Shown piece after piece: positions 55,601 through 64,000 of a stretch of 64,000 bases of DNA. The translations under genes were made by a program, and so were the position numbers. The stretch comes from Paracyclopina nana (taxonomy: Eukaryota; Arthropoda; Copepoda; Cyclopoida; Cyclopettidae): assembly GCA_019096065.1 (NCBI GenBank), contig JAGUCH010000007.1, positions 2,998,501 to 3,062,500 on the forward strand, given 5' to 3'. How positions within the stretch are numbered: position 1 is the first letter of the stretch; every line of letters starts with the position of its first letter. The notes under the pieces were generated by a model. The model saw only the letters and a program-made list of their open reading frames with translations. It made no database searches and was not told the DNA's origin.

Positions 55601-58600
55601 AAGACACATGGTCAGTATGCAAGGAGCGCTTCAAGAAAGCCGATCCTGAGGAAAAGGTGATTTTTGTTGTGACTCCAACTTTTGCAAGGGCCGAACAAGT
55701 TGCGGAGCTGACGAGGTTGTTGCAAACGTTGGTTCACATCAAGGAAGTGCTGCATTGGATCGTCGCTGAGGACAGCTCCAAGTGTTCAATTAGCATCGTA
55801 GACCTGCTCGAATCGCATGACATTTCATTCACGGTTCTATCCGCTCCCATACCCACTCTGTTCAAAGTAAGTTGCTAAATTCAGCACGAAAAGTAAAAGT
55901 TGAGGCAATCCGGAGAATAATATACACCGCCCATGACGAATGGCAATTTTTCACAATTTACAACGTACAAAGGGCTCCTTCATAAAAAGAAGTCGATTTT
56001 CGCTTTTAAAATCGGCCACTGCATCAAATTAGCTCTCAAATTTCCCCACAGCTAGGATCAAATTTCTCAATTAACGAGAGAGATTTCATTTTTCAGACGA
56101 AGAAGTATCAACGCCAATTTGGCCTCGCAAGGGGCGTATCAGGTCGACGAGCAGCCGTCCAATGGCTACTGAAAAAAACGAGTTCGAACTCTCGAGGAGT
56201 TGTCTACTTTGCTGATGATGACAACACCTACGATCTCAGACTATTTCACGAGCTTTTGTCAATTAGCCCGGGCAAAGTGGGCATGTGGCCAGTGGGCCTT
56301 ATAGCCCCATTTGGCATTTCAGGCCCAATTGTGGACAAATCTGGCAAAGTGGTGGCTTTCATCACCAACTCCAGCACTCGCAAATTTCCAGTGGACATGG
56401 CAGGATTTGCGGTTCATTTGTCTCTTTTGCACGTGAAAAAACCAGACATGCCCTACAGAGCCACGTGGGAGGAAGAGGGATTCCTCAATGGCCTTGATTT
56501 AAGGTATCATACTACAAATTGCCCTAAACTTTTTTTTGCATTTTGTAGTTATCCTATCGTTTTAGGTACGATGACATCACACCCTTGGCCAAAAATTGCA
56601 CAGAAATCTACGTTTGGCACACGATGACATTTACTCCTACATTTCGGGGCTTGAGTTTGGAAGACATCAATGCCAATCCAGACACCAATTTGGCTACTTT
56701 GGTCATAAAAAATCGCCTAGGCCATCCAGCGTGATGGCAATAGTGGGTGGGTTTTTTTATCAGCCAAATCCCACTGCTACTGTAAAAATCGAATAAAATT
56801 ACCTGATACTGAAATGAGGTGTCTGCAATCATTGGAGAATTTCAGCCCAGTCACCAGCTCAGAGTGGCCAAACATTGTGGCCATGCAGTCTCCAGAGTGG
56901 AGGTCATAAATGGCAATGGTCTTGTCAGTGCATGAGGTGGCCAAGTAGACTCCGGACCGATCAAGGACAACCTTGATCAGGGTCCCATCCTCGCCTTGAG
57001 AGCCTTTGAAGGTCTTGATATGCTTGCCATTGCCCACGGTGTATACTCGGACATTCCTATCCTGACAGGCTGTCAAGATGTGCTTATGGTTGTACTGGAA
57101 AATGAAATAAAAAGCTAAATATTGCTCGCTTCAAAGTAATGAGTACATTTGTGCGTGTGAGGAAACGTGAAGCAGACCGCCAGCATCATTTCATAAATTG
57201 CACCTCAGAAAAGATGGAAATGCATACCTGAGCGCAAAACTAAATTCATCACAAAAAAGTTGAGCAAATATATTGCAGATTTTAAAACTTTTTTTAAAAG
57301 AATGCAATTACGAATGCCAAAAAATTTGAAAATTGACGTTTTTGGCTCCCCCATCCATAATGTGTATACTTAATTCATATGAGCTGCACAGGTATGACAG
57401 CTCGCATGCATCAACATTTTCAGCCATTAGAAAACTAGCTCGAGGCTACGGAACATTTTCTCGTTTTCCCAATTTTTCAATGATGTTTTTCTATGCATAT
57501 AATGGTGCAGTAATTTTTATAAATCTGTACTCACGTCTGTCTCCATATCGTAAAGGGTCGTTTTGCCCACGATGTGATTCCCACGCGTGAACTCGAGGCC
57601 ACCCTTATGATCTGAGGTAATATCACGAAAAATGATGGACTTGTCAGCTCCACACGATGCGATCTGGACACTATTTTCAACGCCTGGTCGAGGTGGCATC
57701 TTAAGAAACCTGAAAAATGTCATGTTTAACAAAATACGCAGACTTCAAAATAAAGACTCTTGATTCCCACCGAATTGCAGTTATGGAGCTGGAATGGTCA
57801 TCCAGAGTCTGGACGAAGCCATATTCACGACATGCGTCAAACACGTGGATTAACCTGTCGCGTGAGGCTGACGCAAGCAGGCTCCTTTGACGCAGCGGCG
57901 ATCCAATTTTGCCCACTGAAACGGGGCTGCTGTACTCAAGGCAAAGCACTTCGGCGTCATGAGCCTCAATTTTGCTCAACTCGTCCATGAACTGGATGTC
58001 ATGCACTCGAATGTTTCCAGCTCGATCGCCAGATGCTAAATGCTTGCCATCAGGAGAGATCCTGATGCACCTGACCCCGTTCTTTTGGTCGTACACGGTC
58101 GTGTTGGACTCCTTGGCATTGTTGCCATTGTCAACGTTGGAGGTGTCGGACTCTTTGATGTGGTTCAACTCAGGGTCAATATAGAGGGTCTTCAGAAGAT
58201 CATCACTGTAGATGTTTCTCCTGGAAAATAGAGCCTTGCATGAGAAGAGCCAGAAAAACCTTGGAGAAATTGCTATTACTTGTAAATGGTGTTATTCGAC
58301 ATTTGGCTGCTCAAGTTCCAGATTCGGATGGTGTCGTCAGAGCTGCAGGTGACAAAGGATCCTGGAGGTAGGACAGGTTTTTGGCCTTCGCCAAGGACAG
58401 GGTAGGACTCGACGCCCCAAATGCACGCACTGTGGAACAGGAAGGAATGAGACTTGCCCACTTTCTTGATGTCTCGCACATCCCACACATAGAAGCTGTG
58501 GTCGTTGTAGATCACAGTGACCTAAAACAGCGTAATATAACAAAAGTGCACGTGGGCATATAGGATGAAAAAAGCTCACTTTGAAGTTTTGCTCGTCATA

Positions 58601-60055
58601 TGTGATGGCTGTGGCATCAGGGTACTTGGCGCCCGAGGGGTGTGAGACCATATGGCTGATTGTGAGCCCTTTGGAGACATCAACGCCTAAATAGTGTGTT
58701 CTCGGCAGGGTGGTAATGAACTGCAACGTGTGGGGGGAAAAGCACCTCACGATCCCATCCGTGCAGCCAATGAAGATAAAGTCTTCGCCAACGCTCAAAC
58801 AGTTGGCTCCTTGAGTCTGCAAGCAAAAAATCATCAAAGAAATAAAACCCTTTTTCTTTTTTGAAGCCTCCCACCACAAACAAGTGAAATGGCCTTTCTA
58901 AAAAAGGTAGCAAAGTAGATTGTCGCATGAAAGAATTGAGGACAACGCCCAACAATATCGTGGACATAATATATGACATCATTGCCTACCTTGAGCTCGA
59001 CCCACTTGTCCAGCAGCCTCCGATTGTTGAATTCACACAGCAGCCCCGACCTCGTGACTGCAAAGGTCGAGTCGCCCATTTCGCCCTTGCCACAAGCGAC
59101 ATCACAAAAGTAGTTGTTTCTCTGCTCGCCCAGGATGGCCGACCTGCCCATGAGGGGCACAGGCTCCTTGTACTTGGACCTGGTGTACTCCAGGTACCAG
59201 AACTTGATGTGCCGATTCCCACTCGTGACGAAGTAGTTGCCATTCTCCGCGAACGAGATGGCTTTCACCTTGGTCGAGATTTTGTTGGAAGCCACTTTGG
59301 TGTTGTTGTGCCAGTCCCACACGTTGACAATCATGTCCTGCTGGGAGCCCACGGAGACCACATATTTGGCATTGGGCGCAAAGGCCACCACGTTGACGCC
59401 ATATTTGTGGCCTGGAAACTCCGCAATCTGCGACTTGTCCTGCACGTCCCAAATCCGGACGCACGGAGCATGACCGCACTCGCCAGTCACCATGTAGCGG
59501 CCGTCCTCGGAAAAGGCCAGGGATGTGATGGTCTTCCTGGAGGGATTGATGATGTGGCCCTGCCGGTTTTTGCGGGTGTTGTACAGGACCACCGTGCATC
59601 CGGCTGGGTAGGCCACGAGGCCACGCGAGGGCGCGGAGGCCAAGCCTGCATTGTTTGGCACAGTGAGGCCCAGAACACGTTCAAGTTTGACCTGAAAAAA
59701 TCCACCTCAATAAGAGACCTTGACAGTTGACATTGATGCTCTGCAATTTGTCTTGATGACATGAGATGTCACTCACGTTGAAGAATACACACAATCAAGG
59801 ATATATAGTACTATGTAAAATGAGAGGCAGTGGAATTTTCCGAACTTCCTCAATTATTTTGGCTCTGGTTTAACCTCTGACCTGACTGAGTAAATCCTTT
59901 GGTATGGAAGTGGGATCCCTGAGCTGCTCGGGCTGATAATTGTTGTTTTCAGCCAACCTCGCGGATTTATTCAGCTTGGATGCTTTCAGGTCGATTTTCA
60001 CCTTGGCCACAGCCTTGAGGCCTTGAGGCCGAATGGAAGCCTCGGTTTCCGGCAT
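52692..60055 (-). CDS. Wdr62: WD-repeat scaffold WDR62 / MAPKBP1
   Basis: Twelve coding exons: 60055-59882, 59691-58990, 58816-58580, 58521-58280, 58220-57771, 57709-57535, 57094-56803, 55152-54273, 54165-53933, 53872-53738, 53639-53288 and 53229-52692. They give 1469 aa (human paralogues about 1515). It is a scaffold for JNK signalling and for spindle poles and centrosomes. Residues about 60-760 form the two WD40 propellers, with family stretches such as [49 protein letters not shown] and [13 protein letters not shown]. After about residue 770 the chain is low-complexity and Ser-rich, with RACSLSDLN as in WDR62. A C-terminal helix pair ([20 protein letters not shown]) matches the dimerisation region. 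Intron 7 (1650 nt) hosts an antisense gene. A 62-nt intron lies in the 5' UTR (60120-60059). Confidence 0.95.
55462..56734 (+). CDS. B3GAT3: Beta-1,3-glucuronyltransferase (B3GAT/GlcAT-I type), nested
   Basis: Three exons, 55462-55866, 56097-56503 and 56566-56734, give 326 aa (human B3GAT3 335). It is a type II Golgi enzyme (GT43) that adds glucuronic acid from UDP-GlcA to galactose. In GlcAT-I this completes the proteoglycan linker tetrasaccharide. A short cytoplasmic N-terminus is followed by a TM anchor at about residues 14-32 ([19 protein letters not shown]). The catalytic part shows [25 protein letters not shown], the metal-binding DDD in [10 protein letters not shown], and [12 protein letters not shown], with a final YVWHTMTF. 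Assignment to GlcAT-I rather than the P/S type is tentative. The whole gene lies inside intron 7 of Wdr62 on the opposite strand, and its AATAAA (56792-56797) is 5 bp from the host exon 7 donor. Confidence 0.9.
56792..56797 (+). promoter_or_regulatory. Poly(A) signal of the nested glucuronyltransferase
   Basis: AATAAA 58 nt after the stop and 5 bp before the boundary of Wdr62 exon 7 on the opposite strand; the transcript end probably overlaps that exon. Confidence 0.7.
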
Positions 60056-60058
60056 TTT

Positions 60059-60120
60059 CTACACCATATTGGGCGAGTCCAGGTGTTTGGCATTTCACTC
60101 GTGAACTCACCAATTCTTAC
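60059..60120 (-). other. Probable 5' UTR intron of Wdr62
   Basis: On the minus strand, CCCAG|GTAAGAATTG begins and GGTGTAG|AAAATG ends a 62-nt intron just upstream of the start codon at 60055. The size matches other introns in the gene. Confidence 0.6.
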
Positions 60121-62073
60121 CTGGGCTGCAGCCGGGTCATGACTGCTCTAGTAGTGCATGTGTACTGCTACATAAGCTCGTGTGTGCGCCACAGCAGCTC
60201 TAAAATGTGCCCACTACTTCCACTCTACTATAGTACCACCAAACAAACTCTCAAAATGAACGGGAAGGCCACACTGCATTCTCTCTCTCTGAGTGTGTAC
60301 GCAGACCCAAAACAGGCCGTAATGCGAGGAATGCAGCGCAAATGAATGCCAAAAAATATGAGCGATCAAGGATTGTTTTGTAATTACCAGCCATTATTTG
60401 CTCATGTTGGGATATTTGACAGAATTGCAGATATGGTACGAGACACTTGTGAAAATTGGCTGGTGTGCCATAAAAGACAATTTGTAGTTAGGGAGACGAC
60501 AAACTATAAACCTTGAACTCAATTTTTGGCACGTCTGCAGCTAGTGTCATGGTTACTCTTAGCAAAATACTTTCACATCTTATAATAGCTACATGAAGAG
60601 GAGAGCAAAATTGAGTCCAAATCAGATTTGGTGAGCTTTTAAGCTAGTTCAAATCTCCGTATTTCTAATAGTGAAACTGGTAAAAAACAGGAATAGTTTT
60701 AGATGGTGTGGAAGAACATGAAATTCTTGTATTTTGACTTGAGATATTTTGCATCCATGTAATTGCCGACAACCTTGCACAGCAATTGCCAAGTAGCGTA
60801 ATTTTCCAAGAATCTACTATACGTAAATGTCATCATTGGTGGTGTAATTGTTGCTTATGACACACTAGACAAATTTCACAAGTGTCTGTAGCCATTTCCG
60901 TAATTCTGCAGAATATTCCAACTGGAGTACTTAATGGCTCGAAATCACAAAATAAGCATATAACAAACATATTTTAAAGCAATTACAAAAACGATTGATT
61001 CAAAACTGGTCTTCAATATGCGAAGAGCCTGTTATACGCCCACATTTTGGTTTAAAGAGTAGATTGAAGCAATAATAATGGTCCTCGAAATTTGCTTGGG
61101 CAACAAAGATTGAACAAGTGTTTTTTTTTCTTCACAAAACCCAGGTTTGGTCATCGGAGCCCTTAAAATTAATTGCCTCAAAATTCCCATTGTGCTGTTG
61201 TAGAAGTAGTGGCTATTCGTCATGTTTGTAGAACAAGTGTTAGATCAGTTTGAAAACAACTCACACACTTGCTTGGCAAAAGGAAAAGAAACCTTAGCAA
61301 GTTGTGTCCCACGCAATTTGGTTGCTTTAAAAAAATGTAGTTTTAATGCCCGAAATTCAAGACTTTTAAGTAAAGAACGACGACAGTTGTCAGGTTTTTT
61401 TCTGTACGAAAAATTTACTTTTTTTCTCACGTGAATCTGCTACATTTCTTTTTTTAGTGTCTATTGTAAGGCACAGAGGAAAAATCATGAGCTCATTGTG
61501 TGTGGTGCCAAATTGAAGGTGCACACAAAAGCAAATTTTTTGCCATTACTTATCTTGTTGCACACCTAATTATGCCAAGCACTTTTGTGATAAGAGCTTT
61601 TATGCGTTCTTCGAGCCCCTGTTGACGATTTTTTAATACAATGCAAAAAAAACATATGAATTGAAAGGGGGCAAAATCAGGTCGAGGACAATCAAAGCAA
61701 ATCATTTTGCACCCAATATGAAATTATATAATTATATAATGAGAAAAATCTCAATGAAATCCTACATTTGAATGCTTTAAAAACACTTTTGATGATTGTA
61801 AGCGTTTAGCATTTTCAGAGAAGCCAAAATACTTAACACTATTTAGACGGAAGGATTTGCATGGAGAGTTCCATCATTTAATAGATTGACTATCGATTTT
61901 CTCCATGATGATTCATTAAGATCAAATACGATAATTATAGTTAAATACAGTTCATGATTAAGAGCTAACTAGATTGAGCTATATAACTATTAAAACTAGC
62001 AGACAAAATAAGGAAGACACATAATTTGCCAAAAATGTGAAAGTGAGATTTCATAAATTTCGCAGCTACTCAC
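60121..62073. other. Wdr62 upstream region or first intron
   Basis: About 2 kb without a recognisable gene. It is either the promoter region of the start at 60055 or an intron following the alternative first exon at 62139-62074. AT-rich, with short unsupported frames at 60139-60345 and 61222-61434. Confidence 0.5.
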
Positions 62074-62139
62074 GTTTGTTGTAGGAGATCCTCGACCTCG
62101 TTGAGTTCGAATCGAGGTCAAACTTGATCTTGGCATCAT
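62074..62139 (-). CDS. Wdr62: Possible alternative first coding exon of Wdr62
   Basis: ATG at 62139 opens 22 codons rich in Arg, Ser and Thr, ending in phase 0 at a strong donor (AAC|GTGAGT). Wdr62 exon 2 (GTC AAA CTT, from 59691) also begins in phase 0, so it can be spliced to this exon as well as to the exon at 60055-59882. Vertebrate WDR62 and MAPKBP1 also have a basic Ser/Arg-rich stretch at this place. The link is inferred from phase only. Confidence 0.4.
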
Positions 62140-62426
62140 GGTCGAACGACCCAAAACTGCCAAAAGTCTGTCAGCATCAACTTCGCACTGTTGGCCCCCC
62201 ACAGATTCAGTATCACAAAATAAGGTGGGAGAAATTTTTCAAAGTTTGTTTTGATTTTTGAATGGACCGCGACGATTTGGCGGAAAATCGCGCAACCTAA
62301 CTTAATTTCGAATAAATCATATTAAGTGGCTTATTCGATTATTTTTTGTCGTCTAATGACTCGGGCACTCCTCGCTCCGCCCAACCGAGTTGAGTAAGTA
62401 AACAAAGAGAAAAACGCTGACTCACC

Positions 62427-64000
62427 ATGTACGGAAATAATCGAGGAGCCATCAAAGTTCCAATGCTGAAATTGATTCCCGGGAACAAATATGACCATTA
62501 TGTCCGACAAATTGAGCATCTAATCCGAGTGGACAAAATGAGGATGCCTGAAATTCTCGATGATTTTCCGCCCATTTTGAGCTCTGAGGGTGAGAAGTTT
62601 GTTCGTCAGCACATTCCCAATTTTCCGCAGATTTTCAGCATGGCTGACACCAATTTCAAGTTTCTTGAACATGCTGTTGATATTGACGTCATCACGAATT
62701 TGATCCAGGAGTTGAGAGTGAAAGAAACTGCAGCCAAAGACAGCATCAATCCTGGCTTGGACATAAGGGCAAGATTAGCTAATCTTGATGAAGAAATTGA
62801 AAGTTTGTGGCCGGCTCCTAAGACTGATGCCAACGAAGAAGAGCCTCTTCCAGATCTGGATGAAATTGATATGATGGCTCAAGCCGAAATGGCTGAAGAA
62901 ATGATTTTCTTGCCTCCTTACCTTGAGGTTGACTTATTCAATGACAACAAGGCTCATAGGTTGCTGAGACAATGGTCCGATCCGGAACAGCTCAAAATTG
63001 ACCTCATGAATATGATGGGTGATCAAGCCAAGTCTTTGGAATCATTGCTCAATGAAGACTTTCAAGTTGCAAATCGCTACAGAAAAACACTACGCAAACG
63101 CACTAACGTTGATGCTTCCCTGAAAGAATTGTTGGCCGATGTACAGCTCAAATCGTATGTTGACCTAAGCATCACAGATGAGCAATATTGCCGTGAAATA
63201 ATTGATTGCGTTGTTGAAGATGCTATGGAACTTGCTCAGCCACAAGACATTTTATGTCTGAGTGAAGACATGTCATTAGATGAGGAAATTGATGCTTTGG
63301 TTGATGAAGTTTTGCAAGAAAACATTGACCATGAAGTTGATCTAATTGGTAAGGTCTTGCTTGATGAAAACAAACAGACAGCAGAATGTGCTCAATTAGA
63401 TGATAAAGAAAAAGAAATGTCTATGAAGCCTTTTGATGATGGCCAAGATGAACTTTTTGCCAATATTGGTATTGACAAAAATATTGACAATATGACTCTG
63501 AATTATGGTGATGAAGGATTGCCTGAATTATTGATTGCAACTAATCAAAAAGTGACTAAAAGTAACTTGATTGAAGATACCAAGTACCAAATCGTTCACA
63601 ATAACCCCAAACCTCTTGCGAATCCCTTTGAAAATATTTCGGAAACTAAGGTGACAGCCACTGGTCATCTTGGCTGCGTAGCTCCTAGAAATGATGGCGA
63701 CCAAGAAGTGTCCAAGTACTTTGCTAAGCCCAAGCCCAATTTAGGTGCATGTGTCCCTTATGGTTATTACGAATCATCAAAGGTTGGGCTTGACTACATT
63801 CCTGAATGTACCCACAAAGTGACTGTGGTCGAAGAAGTGCCCAAGAAGCCTGTCAACGTCACCGCAAACAAGTTAAAAAATATGGCCAAAAAGCCAAAGA
63901 TCATGATACCCTTTATGGACTTGTGGCCTCTTCCAGCTAGTCAGAAAAGAAGCACTCTATCAGCCTCCAATCTTAAAGTGGTCAACTGCTCAACTCCAGT
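62427..64000 (+). CDS. Uncharacterised acidic protein, 3' end beyond window
   Basis: A single open frame from ATG 62427 runs to the window edge (524 codons and 2 nt) without a stop. The family was not recognised. The N-terminal 80 residues look folded (MYGNNRGAIKVPMLKL, then HYVRQIEHLIRVDKMRMPEIL). From about residue 105 the chain is strongly acidic and rich in Asp, Glu, Leu and Met, and becomes Lys-rich near the edge (NKLKNMAKKPKIM). No signal peptide or membrane segment is seen. The start codon is 287 bp from the putative alternative first exon of Wdr62 on the other strand, so the two may share a promoter. The open frame is maintained over 1.5 kb of AT-rich DNA, so it is very unlikely to be chance. 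Confidence 0.8.
   Translation, partial: MYGNNRGAIKVPMLKLIPGNKYDHYVRQIEHLIRVDKMRMPEILDDFPPILSSEGEKFVRQHIPNFPQIFSMADTNFKFLEHAVDIDVITNLIQELRVKETAAKDSINPGLDIRARLANLDEEIESLWPAPKTDANEEEPLPDLDEIDMMAQAEMAEEMIFLPPYLEVDLFNDNKAHRLLRQWSDPEQLKIDLMNMMGDQAKSLESLLNEDFQVANRYRKTLRKRTNVDASLKELLADVQLKSYVDLSITDEQYCREIIDCVVEDAMELAQPQDILCLSEDMSLDEEIDALVDEVLQENIDHEVDLIGKVLLDENKQTAECAQLDDKEKEMSMKPFDDGQDELFANIGIDKNIDNMTLNYGDEGLPELLIATNQKVTKSNLIEDTKYQIVHNNPKPLANPFENISETKVTATGHLGCVAPRNDGDQEVSKYFAKPKPNLGACVPYGYYESSKVGLDYIPECTHKVTVVEEVPKKPVNVTANKLKNMAKKPKIMIPFMDLWPLPASQKRSTLSASNLKVVNCSTP

Noticed and set aside
58927-59730. 267-codon plus-strand frame opposite Wdr62 exon 2
   Set aside because: Exactly antisense to a strongly conserved WD40 exon; no independent support.
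1-64000. CRISPR arrays, bacterial operons, ribosome binding sites and prophages
   Set aside because: The window is eukaryotic. The tandem repeats present lack the unique spacers of a CRISPR array.

Overview
This is a nuclear animal genome window. The genes are interrupted by GT-AG introns, many only 50-110 nt long, and the proteins are typical metazoan ones (kinesin-1 heavy chain, bestrophin, SH2B/Lnk adaptor, WDR62/MAPKBP1, GLG1, NPEPL1, DNAJC16, a beta-1,3-glucuronyltransferase). The kinesin resembles arthropod Khc, and a secreted PAN/kelch protein and a DEG/ENaC channel are also present. A small-genome arthropod, perhaps a crustacean, fits best; the species cannot be named from the sequence. 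Gene density outside the repeats is high, about one gene per 3 kb, with very short 3' ends.

Layout: 0.4-2.5 kb, UQCC1 and ribokinase (+). 3.3-9.5 kb, kinesin heavy chain and NPEPL1 aminopeptidase (-). 10.1-14.1 kb, GLG1 Golgi sialoglycoprotein (+), convergent with an SH2B adaptor (-, 14.4-16.2 kb), which is head-to-head with a short-chain dehydrogenase (+, 16.6-18.0 kb). 18.8-23.8 kb, a bestrophin channel with a duplicated exon. 23.8-27.5 kb has no visible gene. 27.5-39.6 kb is a mobile-DNA block. It holds a degenerate LTR retroelement with gag and a chuvirus-like glycoprotein gene but no pol. A second, rearranged copy has the two halves of the glycoprotein gene pointing towards each other. 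Next comes a 3.5-kb foldback-like element built from ~170-bp repeats in both orientations and flanked by a 10-bp direct repeat. 40.1-47.8 kb holds a PAN/kelch secreted protein (+), then on the minus strand a small DEG/ENaC channel, tRNA-Arg(TCG), a secreted N-formylglutamate-amidohydrolase-like protein with an apparent one-base frameshift, a GPI-type Ly6/three-finger protein and DNAJC16. 49.7-52.4 kb is an unrecognised nuclear AT-hook protein (+). 52.7-62.1 kb is a WDR62/MAPKBP1 scaffold (-) with a glucuronyltransferase gene nested in one intron on the opposite strand. 62.4 kb to the end is an unrecognised acidic protein (+), cut by the window edge.

The genes are ordinary housekeeping, secretory-pathway and signalling genes and do not form one pathway. 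The most unusual material is the mobile block, the bestrophin exon duplication, the nested gene, two GC-AG introns and the overlap of stop codons with poly(A) signals. Exon boundaries were set by hand from splice motifs and reading-frame continuity. In every multi-exon model except the frameshifted amidohydrolase the exon lengths sum to a whole number of codons.
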